64,000 nt of DNA from Candidatus Sericytochromatia bacterium S15B-MN24 CBMW_12 (GCA_002083825.1 DAZV01000026.1:186001-250000); one strand, 5' to 3'. Shown: positions 25,095 through 34,000, numbered from the stretch's first letter. Program-made: numbers and translations. The notes: generated from the sequence alone by a model not told the origin.

Positions 25095-26447
25095 ATGGCA
25101 ACGCAAACACAGAACCTCCTGGAATTCCGCCTTCCCGACATCGGCGAAGGCGTGGTCGAGGGCGAACTCATGGCGTGGCTGGTCAAGACCGGCGACGACG
25201 TGAGCGAAGATCAGGCCATGTTCGAAGTCATGACCGACAAGGCCACCGTCGAGATTCCTTCCCCCCGCAAGGGTAAGGTCGTCAAGACCTTCGGCGAGGT
25301 CGGCCAGATCATCAACGTCGGCGACGTGGTCGTCGTGATCGAGATGGAGGCGGGGGCCAGCGCTCCCGTCATGCACGGGCAGCATGCCGCCGAGGGCCAG
25401 CCTGCCGAGGTGCTGACGGCCGAGCCGGCTGCCGTCTGCGCTCCGGTCGGAAACCTCCCCGAGTCGCTCGAGCCCGAGCACGCGGTGAACGCCTTCGGCC
25501 GGATCCTGGCCACCCCCGCCACCCGCAAAACGGCCAGGGAGCTGGGCGTCGAGCTTCAAGTGGTCCCCGGAACCGGCCCCAAGGGCCGGATCACCAAGGA
25601 GGACGTCCGCCGGGTCGCCGAGGGCGGCCCCGTGAATGTTCCTGCGGTGACGCCCGCCGTCATGGCCACCGTCCAGGCCGCTTCCGTCGCGTCCGCGCCG
25701 GCAAGCGTGGCCAAGCCCGCGGCTCCGGTCGTCGTCTCGCACGCTCCCGACCTCGAGGAGCGGATCCCGCTGCGCGGCCTGCGCAAGAAGATCGCCGAGA
25801 AGATGGCCCAGTCGGTTCATACCGCGGCTCACTTCACGGTCGTGGACGAGGCCGACATGACCGAGCTGGTCAAGCTGCGCGCCGCCAACAAGGACGCGGC
25901 CGCCGCCAACGGCGTGAAGCTCACCTACGTGCCCTTCATCATGAAGGCCGTGGCGATCGCCCTCAAGGAATTCCCCACCCTCAACGCTTCTCTCGACGAG
26001 GCCTCCCAGGAGCTCGTCCTCAAGAAGTACTACCACGTGGGCCTGGCGGTCTCCGCCGATGCGGGCCTGATCGTTCCGGTCGTTCGCGACGTGGACAAGA
26101 AGAGCCTCTTCCAGGTCGCTCGCGAGGTCGAGGAAGTCGCCGAGCGCGCCCGCACGAGCAAGAGCAACCTGAACGAACTGCAGGGCGGAACCTTCACGGT
26201 TTCCTCCATCGGGAACATCGGCGGCCTCATCGCCACCCCGGTCATCAACTACCCCGAGGTCGGCATCCTGGCGGTCACCAAGATCCAGAAGCGGCCTGTC
26301 GTCCGCAACGACGAGATCGTGGCCCGCGACATGCTTTATCTCTCCCTCTCCTTCGATCACCGCGTGGTCGATGGGGCGGACGGGGTGAAGTTCTGCAACC
26401 GGATCATCCAGCTGCTCGAAAATCCCACCCTGCTACTGATGGCCTAA
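25095..26447 (+). CDS. pdhC: Dihydrolipoamide acyltransferase (E2)
   Basis: Core of the dehydrogenase complex, 450 residues. A single N-terminal lipoyl domain (about 8-85) carries the lipoylated lysine in TDKATVEIPSP. A linker rich in alanine and proline follows. The E1/E3-binding domain is at about 135-172 (ILATPATRKTARELGVEL ... GPKGRITKEDV). The catalytic CoA-acyltransferase domain occupies about 220-450 and ends with SFDHRVVDGADGVKF, holding the catalytic histidine and aspartate of HxxxD. AGGAGG lies five bases before ATG. The layout matches either pyruvate or branched-chain E2. A terminator follows, so E3 and lipB probably have reduced or separate transcription. Confidence 0.93.
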   Translation: MATQTQNLLEFRLPDIGEGVVEGELMAWLVKTGDDVSEDQAMFEVMTDKATVEIPSPRKGKVVKTFGEVGQIINVGDVVVVIEMEAGASAPVMHGQHAAEGQPAEVLTAEPAAVCAPVGNLPESLEPEHAVNAFGRILATPATRKTARELGVELQVVPGTGPKGRITKEDVRRVAEGGPVNVPAVTPAVMATVQAASVASAPASVAKPAAPVVVSHAPDLEERIPLRGLRKKIAEKMAQSVHTAAHFTVVDEADMTELVKLRAANKDAAAANGVKLTYVPFIMKAVAIALKEFPTLNASLDEASQELVLKKYYHVGLAVSADAGLIVPVVRDVDKKSLFQVAREVEEVAERARTSKSNLNELQGGTFTVSSIGNIGGLIATPVINYPEVGILAVTKIQKRPVVRNDEIVARDMLYLSLSFDHRVVDGADGVKFCNRIIQLLENPTLLLMA

Positions 26448-26533
26448 GCGCCTCTCCCTTCGACGGGGGACTCTTCAGGCGGAGTGTCAGACTTCGTTCC
26501 TCATTCAGGAACCTAATCAAAGCACTCCCCTTT

Positions 26534-26564
26534 GGTCCCCCCGTCCAGGGGGGACCTGTTTTTT
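26534..26564 (+). terminator. Rho-independent terminator between E2 and E3 genes
   Basis: Perfect 9-bp stem GGTCCCCCC / GGGGGGACC, loop GTCCA, followed by TGTTTTTT. About 90 bases after the E2 stop and 33 before the lpd start, so it splits the cluster or acts as an attenuator. Confidence 0.9.
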
Positions 26565-26596
26565 GAGTCACCCGTCGAGAAGGAGTTGACTGCGCA

Positions 26597-28078
26597 ATGC
26601 AGAAGAAAAACGTAGACGCGCTGGTGATTGGAGCCGGCCCCGGGGGTTACGTGGCCGCCATTCGGCTCGCCCAGCTCGGTAAGAAGGTCCTGCTGGTGGA
26701 GAAGAACGCTCTGGGGGGCGTCTGCCTCAACGTGGGCTGCATCCCTTCCAAGGCTCTCATCACCGCCGCCAAGACCGTCGACAAGATCCGCAAGGCCGAT
26801 CAGATGGGCATCATCGTGGGCGACCTCGTGGTCGACTTCCCCAAGCTGATTTCCTGGAAGGACGGCATCGTTTCCAAGCTTACCGGCGGCATCGGCTCGC
26901 TGGTCAAGGGCAACGGCGGCGAGATCCTCATGGGGACCGCCAAGTTCCTCTCCCCTCGCGAGATCGAGGTCGACACTCCCGACGGCCCGGTCCTGATCGA
27001 GGCCGAGAACGTCATCATCGCCACCGGCTCGCGCCCCATCGAGATCCCCGGCTTCAAGTTCGACGGCCGCAGGGTCATCAGCTCGTCCGAGGCGCTCTCC
27101 CTTAGCGCGCTACCTAACCGCATCCTCGTCATCGGCGGCGGCTACATCGGCCTCGAACTCGGCATCATGTACGCTAAGCTCGGTTCCAGCGTCACGGTCG
27201 TCGAACGCATGGATCAAGTTCTCCCCGGCTTCGATCCCGAGATTGTCCAGGTCATCGCCCGCCAGCTGAAGAAGCTCAACGTGAACGTGATCCTGAACGC
27301 GGCCGCCAAGGGCTGGGAAGACGGTCCGCTCTGTGCCAAGGTCCACATCGAGAAGAACGGCCAGCTCATGGACCTCGATGCCGACAAGATCCTGGTCACC
27401 GTGGGCCGAAAGCCCAACACCGAGGGCTTCGGCCTGGACGTCATCGGCGTCGAACGCGATGCCCAGGGCTTCATCAAGGTGAACAACCAGCTCAAGACCA
27501 ACGTTCCCGGCGTGTACGCCATCGGAGACGTCTGCGGCCAGCCCATGCTCGCCCACAAGGCCTCCAAGGACGGCGAGGTCGCTGCCGAGGTGATCGCCGG
27601 CCATCCCTCGGTGCAGGATGCCAAGGTCATTCCCGCCGTGGTCTTCACCGACCCGGAAATCGGTTCGGCCGGGCTCTCGGAGGCCGAGGCCAAGGCGCAG
27701 GGCTTCGACATCATCGTCGGCAAGTTCCCCTTCGCCGCCCTGGGGCGCGCCATGACCACCGGCGAGACCGAGGGCTTCGTCAAGGTCGTCGCTGACAAGG
27801 GCTCCCAGGAGATCCTGGGCATCCACATCGTGGGTCCGGGAGCTTCGGATCTCATCGCCGAGGGAGCGCTCGCCATCGAGATGGGAGCCTTCGTCGACGA
27901 CCTGAGCCTCACGGTTCACGCCCACCCCACCCTCGCCGAAGGCCTCATGGAGGCTGCCAAGGCGGCGCTCGGAGAAGCTATCCACGCCATCAATCCTCGC
28001 AAGGACAAGGGCGTCCGTGGCTCGGAAGGTGACGCCAGTGGCTCGAACAGCAGTATCCCCGCCAGCGCTCATCGTTGA
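26597..28078 (+). CDS. lpdA: Dihydrolipoamide dehydrogenase (E3)
   Basis: FAD-dependent enzyme that reoxidises dihydrolipoamide with NAD. Seen: FAD-binding GAGPGGYVAAIRLAQLG, redox-active disulfide GGVCLNVGCIPSKAL, NAD-binding GGGYIGLELG, and the C-terminal HAHPTLAEGLMEA with the active-site His-Glu pair contributed to the partner subunit. Length 493. AAGGAG precedes ATG. The last 20 codons (RGSEGDASGSNSSIPASAHR) are a low-complexity tail past the normal end of the family and overlap the start of lipB, so the genes are tightly coupled. Confidence 0.95.
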   Translation: MQKKNVDALVIGAGPGGYVAAIRLAQLGKKVLLVEKNALGGVCLNVGCIPSKALITAAKTVDKIRKADQMGIIVGDLVVDFPKLISWKDGIVSKLTGGIGSLVKGNGGEILMGTAKFLSPREIEVDTPDGPVLIEAENVIIATGSRPIEIPGFKFDGRRVISSSEALSLSALPNRILVIGGGYIGLELGIMYAKLGSSVTVVERMDQVLPGFDPEIVQVIARQLKKLNVNVILNAAAKGWEDGPLCAKVHIEKNGQLMDLDADKILVTVGRKPNTEGFGLDVIGVERDAQGFIKVNNQLKTNVPGVYAIGDVCGQPMLAHKASKDGEVAAEVIAGHPSVQDAKVIPAVVFTDPEIGSAGLSEAEAKAQGFDIIVGKFPFAALGRAMTTGETEGFVKVVADKGSQEILGIHIVGPGASDLIAEGALAIEMGAFVDDLSLTVHAHPTLAEGLMEAAKAALGEAIHAINPRKDKGVRGSEGDASGSNSSIPASAHR

Positions 28079-28730
28079 TCTCGGCACGCGCGACTACCTG
28101 GAGGCCTGGAGCCTCCAGAAGCGCCTGCTCGAACTAAGAGCCGACGATCGGATCCCCGACGTCCTGCTTTACGTCGAGCATCCGCACGTCGTCACGCTGG
28201 GGCGTAAACCCGGCGCGGCCAAGGACCTTCTTTTTCCGCGAGAGGGTCCCGGAGCCCGCGCTCCGGTCTATGAAATCGAGCGAGGGGGCGAGGCGACTTA
28301 TCATGGGCCTGGTCAACTCGTCGGTTACCCGATCTTCAAGTTGCAAGAGGGGGAGCGTGACCTTCACCGCTTCCTACGCAACCAGGAAGAGGCGCTGATC
28401 CGGGCGATCGCCGCTTACGGCCTGCTTGGCGATCGCAAGCCCGGCTACACGGGAGTCTGGTGCCAGGGCAAGAAACTGGCATCCATCGGGGTCGCCGTTC
28501 GTCGATGGGTCACCTACCACGGCTTCGGCCTGAACGTCAGCACGGACCTGACTTACTTCGAGCTCATCAACCCCTGCGGGCTCAGCTCCGACATCATGAG
28601 CTCCCTGGAAATCTTGGCCGGACGAACCATCCCCATGCCCGACATCAAGGACGAGATCACCCGGCACCTGGCTGCCGTTTTCGGGCGAACCTTCGTGCCG
28701 GGCGATCTCGATCAGCTACTCGATACTTAG
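28038..28730 (+). CDS. lipB: Octanoyltransferase
   Basis: Transfers octanoate from acyl carrier protein to the lipoyl-domain lysine, the step before LipA. Motifs: RGGEATYHGPGQLVGYPI, GKKLASIGVAVRRWVTYHG with the active-site lysine, and NPCGL with the acyl-accepting cysteine. I chose GTG 28038 because GGAAGG lies seven bases upstream; GTG 28017, which begins with the same bases (GTGGCTCG), would add seven residues. Either way the gene overlaps the end of lpdA by 41 or 62 bases. Its stop also overlaps the stop of the convergent DUF2267 gene. Confidence 0.93.
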   Translation: MARTAVSPPALIVDLGTRDYLEAWSLQKRLLELRADDRIPDVLLYVEHPHVVTLGRKPGAAKDLLFPREGPGARAPVYEIERGGEATYHGPGQLVGYPIFKLQEGERDLHRFLRNQEEALIRAIAAYGLLGDRKPGYTGVWCQGKKLASIGVAVRRWVTYHGFGLNVSTDLTYFELINPCGLSSDIMSSLEILAGRTIPMPDIKDEITRHLAAVFGRTFVPGDLDQLLDT

Positions 28731-29143
28731 CGGAGAGCGGGCGCCCCTTCCACCCAGAGCATCCGGATGCTCTGGGGAAGACGCGTGGCGAAGAAGTCCA
28801 CGTCCTGATCGTCGAGCACTTCCTGGAATCGGTTGAAGACCACCCGAACGACGTCCTCGATCAGCTTCTTGTCCCGCAGTTCGGCGAGCCGACCAATACG
28901 CTCGAAGAATTGATCCTCGCGCCAGATCTCATCGCGCTGCTGGCTGCGGTACGCGGTCTTGAACGGATCGCCCACCCAAAACGGCTGGAGCGACTTGGGC
29001 AGCCGCAGCTCGATGGCTGCCGCCTGGGCGCTCGAAATGGTCTCGCGCAGGGTCGACAGCGTCGCCGCTGCCAGGCGCTCGGCATGAAAGGGATTCTGAA
29101 GCTCCAGGTCGCCCTGGATCCTGGAGATGAAATCTTCCATCAT
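28727..29143 (-). CDS. DUF2267 protein
   Basis: Small 138-residue helical protein resembling DUF2267: two similar halves, the first FISRIQGDLELQNPFHAERLAAATLSTLRETIS and the second FFERIGRLAELRDKKLIEDVVRVVFNRFQEVL, with IELRLPKSLQPFWVGDPF between. The function of the family is not established. The 3' end overlaps lipB by four bases (convergent stops). AGGAGG lies about 12 bases before the chosen ATG; the next codon is also ATG. Confidence 0.75.
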   Translation of the reverse strand: MMEDFISRIQGDLELQNPFHAERLAAATLSTLRETISSAQAAAIELRLPKSLQPFWVGDPFKTAYRSQQRDEIWREDQFFERIGRLAELRDKKLIEDVVRVVFNRFQEVLDDQDVDFFATRLPQSIRMLWVEGAPALR

Positions 29144-29296
29144 CGGGATGCCCTTCCTCCTGAAATAAGGCGCTCCGGAATCGCATCAAGCGGAGAAGCG
29201 CTGCTTGATGCATGATAGCTCAATTCGCTTCCCATGTCACTGCCGAGCCCTCGGCTCCCTCGGCTCGAACGGCCGACCCCGCCGTCACTCAGGCTG

Positions 29297-29971
29297 CTAG
29301 TAGGTCCTCCGGAATCCCGCGAGGGAGGAGCCGAACAAGGTGGCCTCGAACCCACCGAACTTGAACGCGGCTTCAGGCAAGAATTGAAGGAGCGGGAGGT
29401 AGAAGTTCTTGTCTCCGGCTGACAAGGAGAGCGTCCGCGAATCCTCGGGCGACCAGTTCGCTCCCCCGAAGGTCCAGGCTTGCCCGCCATTTTGACCGGG
29501 ACCCACGAAGAAGGTCATCCCGATGGGGTAGCGCAAGATAAACCAAGGCGTGATCGGCATCGACACCAGCATGAAGGCCGAGGCCGCCCCGGTGTTCTTG
29601 AAGGATGAGGGAACGTCCCTCAAGCTGAAGTCGTTGATCGCGCCGTAGTTGCCGCCCGGCAAGCTGAGGCGACCGCCAACCCCGAAGTTGCAGCTGTCGG
29701 CCTTGCCCAGTACGCGAAGGGTCGCGCGAGCGCCTAATCCACCCCAGGCGGTGCTCGCGCCGGATTCCCGGCCGTCCACCCCGATGCTCAGGTTCGGGCC
29801 GATGCCCAGGTCGACCGAGAAGGCGCCCGGATCGAATCCGACGCCGATGTTGCCCGAATTCAAATCGGCGCGTGGCCCCGTTCCTGCCGCAGCCGGCAGG
29901 GCGGCGCCCGTGATCAGCATCCCCGAGAGCAGCCCGAAGGTCATGGTTTTCTTCATCACGTGGTTCTTCAT
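29297..29971 (-). CDS. Exported protein, probable outer-membrane beta-barrel
   Basis: 224 residues. A signal peptide (MKKTMTFGLLSGMLITGAALPAAAG) is followed by alternating polar/hydrophobic strands rich in glycine and aromatic residues (GNIGVGFDPGAFSVDLGIG, FNILRYPIGMTFFVG-like region) and ends in an aromatic residue (GFRRTY), a common feature of barrel proteins. No named family was recognised. AAGGAG lies seven bases before the ATG. It stands alone, upstream of repeat cluster 2. Confidence 0.6.
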   Translation of the reverse strand: MKNHVMKKTMTFGLLSGMLITGAALPAAAGTGPRADLNSGNIGVGFDPGAFSVDLGIGPNLSIGVDGRESGASTAWGGLGARATLRVLGKADSCNFGVGGRLSLPGGNYGAINDFSLRDVPSSFKNTGAASAFMLVSMPITPWFILRYPIGMTFFVGPGQNGGQAWTFGGANWSPEDSRTLSLSAGDKNFYLPLLQFLPEAAFKFGGFEATLFGSSLAGFRRTY

Positions 29972-29999
29972 TGAGGGTCTCCTTCCTTGCGATGAATCT

Positions 30000-30447
30000 C
30001 ACCTTACATGTCTGCGATCACGTGACCGCTCACATGTCGAGGCCGCTCCCTACTTCGATTCCAGCCCATCCCCCGCGCGCCCGCCCCCCCAATCTTCCGC
30101 TAATCCGCCCCCCTCGACGGGGGGCTACGGGGGGTGTTCGCCGGCGAAGCCATGGCCTCTAATCTTCCTCTAACATGGCCCCCCTCGATGGGGGGCTACG
30201 GGGGGTGTTCGCCGGCGTAGCCATGGCCCCTAATCTTCCTCTAACATGGCCCCCCTCGATGGGGGGCTACGGGGGGTGTTCGCCGGCGTAGCCATGGCGT
30301 TCCTTAAAGGTAGATCCCGGCCCATGCGCTGCGCGACCCATCCCCCGCGTGCCCGCTTTCGCCCCCGCGCTCCACTCGGAGAACTTGCGGAATGCCGGAC
30401 GACAAAGCTACAATCGAGCGTTTCCGAGACCTGAGAGGAGCCGCCCT
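30000..30447. other. Intergenic region carrying repeat cluster 2
   Basis: Non-coding stretch of about 450 bp between divergent genes. It is occupied by the repeat cluster at 30090-30305 and, after it, a G/C-rich leader to the membrane-protein gene. No RNA gene was recognised. Confidence 0.5.
30090..30305 (+). repeat. Cluster 2 of the dispersed G/C-run repeat
   Basis: A partial tail (30090-30106) followed by three tandem copies of the same unit as at 21.4 kb: 30107-30177, 30178-30248 (both 71 bp) and a terminal copy at 30249-30305. As in cluster 1 the internal copies end in CTAATCTTCCTCTAACATGG, while the last ends in GCCATGGCGTTCCTTA. The orientation is the same as cluster 1, and the right flanks share CCCATGCGCTG. 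Confidence 0.87.
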
Positions 30448-31914
30448 GTGCCGATTCGCGATCTTCCCCCGTTGCTCTGGCTCCTCGCCGCACTGATTGC
30501 CGCAGCCGTCATCGGCTTCGCCCTCTTCCGCAATCTCCGCACCCCTGAGTCCGAAATAACACCGCCCCTCGGCGCCCTGCGCTGGATACCCCCCTTGCTT
30601 ATATTGCTGATGGCCGCGGGCACTCTCGCCCTGGCGCCTAGTTCAGAGAAGGGAATATTGGCGATCGCCGGCATCATCAGCGGCGGGGCGCTCGGCTGGG
30701 GCCTCGGCATGGGCCCGACATGGCTCTTCTGGCGCGATGAGCCCTCCCGAGATCTCCTGGCCCGCTGGGCCACAGGCCTGATCCTCCTCGTCATGGCCGA
30801 TGCCATGCTCCCTGAGCCGCTCCTCGGCAGCTACGTGGTCCTGGGCGGCCTGCTCGGCATGAGCTGCACGGCCCTGCCGCTCGCTCTCGCCGGTCACGCC
30901 CGCGCCGCAGGCCTTAGCACCACGCTGGGGCTCGTCGCCGTGGCTGGAGCCGGCCTGGTATGGGGCGATCGCGCTTTTGCTGACGTCTCGATCGGCTCGG
31001 CATGGTCGATGGGCCTGGCCGCCCTCGTGCTTGGCATCGGCTACGCCTCGACCTGGCTTCCTCGCACCGCCGCTCCCTTCCTCGCTGCCAGCTTCGTCAT
31101 GGCCCTCGCCGCTCCCCTGGGACTCTGGGGTTTCCGGCTCGGTCCCAACGTTGTCCTGCCTTCCCTCATGGGCCTCGCTCTCGCCATCGCACTCTCGCTC
31201 TTGCTGCTCCTCAGCGAACGAACCGACCCCGAACGCTCGAATCCACTACCCGCCTTGGCCCTGGTCCTGGTCGCCGGTGGATGCCTGCTGCTCGCCAACC
31301 GCCTCTTCGGCATGGTGGGCGTGAGCCTCACGGGCATCGGCCTGTCGGTTCTTCTGCTCGCCGGCGGCCGTGCCCCCCTGCTCACGGGCATCCTGGTCTC
31401 GGGCTTCGCCGGCCGCACCTTCCTACAGCTCTTCCTCGACCGAACCTACCTCAACCAGTACGGCGTGGACCTCACCCATACCTACACCTCTTTCGGGCTG
31501 ATCGCCGCCTTCTTCATCCCCTTCGCCCTCGCGGCCCTGCGCCGGACCCTCGCCCCGACGGGTGCGCTACTCGGCATCGAGGCCCTGGCCGTCCTCATCC
31601 TCCCCGCCTTGATGGGCTACTTCATCCACGTCGATCCCCTGGCAAGCTACCTCGCAGGCCTACTGGTCACCCTCTACGTGCTGGGGATCCTCGCCGAAGA
31701 AGGCCTAACCACCTACCGCTTCGCCCCCTTGATGCCGCCTCTGCTGCTTTCCGCGGCAGCAACCAGCTTGCTGGCCGCCCCATGGCTCATCACCGTCCTC
31801 AACGCCCCTCGAAAAGATCGCCTGATCGTCTTTTCTTGCCTGATCCTCCTCGTCCTGGCCTACCTGATCGCCTTGGTGCGGCAAACCCCCACCAAACCGG
31901 CCGAAGCCCTCTAG
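30448..31914 (+). CDS. Polytopic membrane protein, unknown function
   Basis: 488-residue integral membrane protein with roughly 14 hydrophobic segments and very short loops. Start GTG 30448 follows GAGAGGAG at seven bases; an in-frame extension to 30349 has no support. A longer polar loop, DRTYLNQYGVDLTHTYTSF, lies near residue 330. No transporter or enzyme family was recognised. It is followed after ten bases by a transpeptidase and then a SpoIID-like gene, so a role in the cell envelope is possible by association only. Confidence 0.7.
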   Translation: MPIRDLPPLLWLLAALIAAAVIGFALFRNLRTPESEITPPLGALRWIPPLLILLMAAGTLALAPSSEKGILAIAGIISGGALGWGLGMGPTWLFWRDEPSRDLLARWATGLILLVMADAMLPEPLLGSYVVLGGLLGMSCTALPLALAGHARAAGLSTTLGLVAVAGAGLVWGDRAFADVSIGSAWSMGLAALVLGIGYASTWLPRTAAPFLAASFVMALAAPLGLWGFRLGPNVVLPSLMGLALAIALSLLLLLSERTDPERSNPLPALALVLVAGGCLLLANRLFGMVGVSLTGIGLSVLLLAGGRAPLLTGILVSGFAGRTFLQLFLDRTYLNQYGVDLTHTYTSFGLIAAFFIPFALAALRRTLAPTGALLGIEALAVLILPALMGYFIHVDPLASYLAGLLVTLYVLGILAEEGLTTYRFAPLMPPLLLSAAATSLLAAPWLITVLNAPRKDRLIVFSCLILLVLAYLIALVRQTPTKPAEAL

Positions 31915-31924
31915 GGCGATTCCC

Positions 31925-32869
31925 TTGCGCCACCGAGCCTTGCCGGCCATGGTCCTGCCCCTCGCCATGGCCCTCGCCATGAGCGGGAATCCAGCGCATG
32001 CCACCGATCTCCCCCTGCAGCGAGTCGCTCAAGCGGCCTTGGGCAATCGCCCAGGAACCATCGTGGCTCTGAACGCCAAGGACGGCCGCCTCCTGGCCGT
32101 GATCAACCCACGGGTAGCCGCGGGGGGGGCGTATCCCATCGGATCCTTGGCCAAGCTCGTGACGGGCATGGCCGCCCTGGAGGCCAGGGCCATCGACGGG
32201 GCCCGAACCTTCCCATGCAAGGGCCGCTTCGAGAGATGGAAGTGCTGGCAGATTCACGGAAATCAGACGCTCGAAGAGGCGATCGCCCACTCTTGCTCCA
32301 GCTTTTTCTTCGCCGCCGGCCGTGAGCTGGGCGCCCGACGCCTGAACCAAGCGTTCACCCGGGCGGGCTTCGGCCGCAGCACCGGGAGCGACCTCCCCGC
32401 GGAAGCCGCCGGCACGTTTACTCCCGCCCGGAACCGCGCCGAACTCACCGAACTCGCCTACGGAGACACGCCCGCCCTGCAGGCGACACCCTTGCAGGTG
32501 GCGGCTTGGATGGGGGCTATCGCCAACGGCGGCACCCGCTACCGCCCGCACCTGGGCTCGAAGTCCCCCCAGGTACTGGGGCTGCTTAGCGGAGCGGCGG
32601 CGATCGCCAACATCCAAACGGGCATGCGTCGCGCCGTCCTGGAGGGCTCGGCCAACAAGGCCGACTTCCCCGGGCTCTCGGTCTACGGCAAGACCGGAAC
32701 CTCCACCCAATTAAGGGCTGGCGCCCGCGACTCCGAAAATAGGAACCGGCACCACGGTTGGTTTGCGGGTTTTGCCGGGGAACTGGTCGTGGTGGTCTTC
32801 GTCAAGGATGGGAGCGGCTACGCGGATGCCGCTCCCATCGCTCGCGAGGTCTTCGCCGCATGGCACTGA
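31925..32869 (+). CDS. Small penicillin-binding transpeptidase-domain protein
   Basis: Exported 314-residue protein with the serine acyl-transferase motifs of penicillin-binding proteins: SxxK as GSLAK near residue 74, a second motif region HSCSSFFF where SxN would be expected (the asparagine is not evident), and KTGT as YGKTGTST near 260. It has a signal peptide but no dimerisation or glycosyltransferase domain, so it is smaller than division PBPs. The start is TTG 31925 with AGGG upstream; ATG 31949 is possible. Residues between KTGT and HHGWFAGFA hold an unusual stretch (TQLRAGARDSENRNR). It overlaps the SpoIID-like gene by ten bases. Confidence 0.78.
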   Translation: MRHRALPAMVLPLAMALAMSGNPAHATDLPLQRVAQAALGNRPGTIVALNAKDGRLLAVINPRVAAGGAYPIGSLAKLVTGMAALEARAIDGARTFPCKGRFERWKCWQIHGNQTLEEAIAHSCSSFFFAAGRELGARRLNQAFTRAGFGRSTGSDLPAEAAGTFTPARNRAELTELAYGDTPALQATPLQVAAWMGAIANGGTRYRPHLGSKSPQVLGLLSGAAAIANIQTGMRRAVLEGSANKADFPGLSVYGKTGTSTQLRAGARDSENRNRHHGWFAGFAGELVVVVFVKDGSGYADAAPIAREVFAAWH

Positions 32870-33981
32870 ACAACGGTACGAAACGGGGTGTGTTTCTCGC
32901 TCTCCTGATTTTGTCGGTTGCCCTGAAGTTCGGGTTTCCTGTACAAGCCCAGGGTCGCCCTGTCGAGGTCCGAATCCTGGAGCGCTGGGTCGACCGAACC
33001 GTGGAAGTTCGGATCCCCGCAGGCACGAGCGTCCAGCCGGGTTTCGCCGGTAACGGGCGTCTGCTTATCAAGGCCAGCGAAAGCCAGCTTCTCCTCAACG
33101 GCAACCTTGTTTTGGGTCCCGAACTGCACATCGGTCGACCGGTCGATTCCAGCACCTTCGAGATCCATTGGAAAGGCCGCAAGCGCAAGTACCCCGGCAT
33201 GCTGAGAGTTCGAGCCGAGAGCGACCAGCTCGTCTTGCTCAACGTGTTGCCACTGGAAACCTACGTCAGCGGGGTCGTGAGCGCCGAGATGCCGGAAAGC
33301 TGGCCTCTGCCCGCCCTGAGGGCGCAGGCCGTGCTGGCGCGAACCCTGGCCCTCAAGGGGGGCGATCACCCGGGCGGTCGGCTCTGCGATCTGACCCATT
33401 GCCAGGTCTACGCGGGCGATCGCAACTCGGACGCGGTTCATGTGGCCCAGGAAACGCGCGGTCAGGTCCTGACTTACCGAGGGGCCTTGATTCAACCCCT
33501 CTTTCACTCGACATGCGGGGGGGAGCGGGCCTCGAATGCGACGATTTTCGGCGGCGCCGCCCTACCGTATCTTCAGGAAGGGACCGACCCCTACTGCGAC
33601 GGCTCACCTCACGCGGCCGGCTGGAGCGTCAGGGTGCTCGAATCCGAACTGGCGCATGCCCTCGACGTGGATCAGCTGAAACGCCTCGAGGTGATCGAGC
33701 AGAGCCAAGGCGGCTGGGTCGCCCGCATCTCGCGCGATGGCTTCCCGATGACCGGCTATCGCTTCTGGCAAGCTGTCGGGAAGCAACTCGGATGGGGTGT
33801 CCTCAAGAGCATGCGCTTTAACGTTCGCCATGAAGATAACGCCTATGTCTTTGAAGGCAAGGGCCTGGGCCACGGGGTCGGGCTTTGTCAGTGGGGCGCC
33901 AAGGGGCAGGCCGACAAGGGGATTCCGCACGCGCGGATCCTGGGGTCGTATTACCCAGGGACGACGATCGTCCACCGCTGA
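32860..33981 (+). CDS. SpoIID/LytB-type peptidoglycan lytic transglycosylase
   Basis: Exported 373-residue protein. A signal anchor (GVFLALLILSVALKFGFPVQAQ) precedes a SpoIID domain: NVLPLETYVSGVVSAEMPE, with the catalytic glutamate in SAEMP; ALRAQAVLARTLAL; HSTCGGERASNA; and GKGLGHGVGLCQWGAKGQA. SpoIID proteins cleave denuded glycan strands. In spore formers the gene serves engulfment; here, without sporulation genes, it more likely works in general wall turnover. ATG 32860 overlaps the transpeptidase stop; GAGG lies nine bases upstream. Confidence 0.88.
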   Translation: MALNNGTKRGVFLALLILSVALKFGFPVQAQGRPVEVRILERWVDRTVEVRIPAGTSVQPGFAGNGRLLIKASESQLLLNGNLVLGPELHIGRPVDSSTFEIHWKGRKRKYPGMLRVRAESDQLVLLNVLPLETYVSGVVSAEMPESWPLPALRAQAVLARTLALKGGDHPGGRLCDLTHCQVYAGDRNSDAVHVAQETRGQVLTYRGALIQPLFHSTCGGERASNATIFGGAALPYLQEGTDPYCDGSPHAAGWSVRVLESELAHALDVDQLKRLEVIEQSQGGWVARISRDGFPMTGYRFWQAVGKQLGWGVLKSMRFNVRHEDNAYVFEGKGLGHGVGLCQWGAKGQADKGIPHARILGSYYPGTTIVHR

Positions 33982-34000
33982 TCCCCAGTGCTTTCCGCGG

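Noticed and set aside
32860-33981. SpoIID gene as evidence for sporulation
   Set aside because: No other sporulation gene is present, and SpoIID/LytB proteins occur in non-spore-formers.
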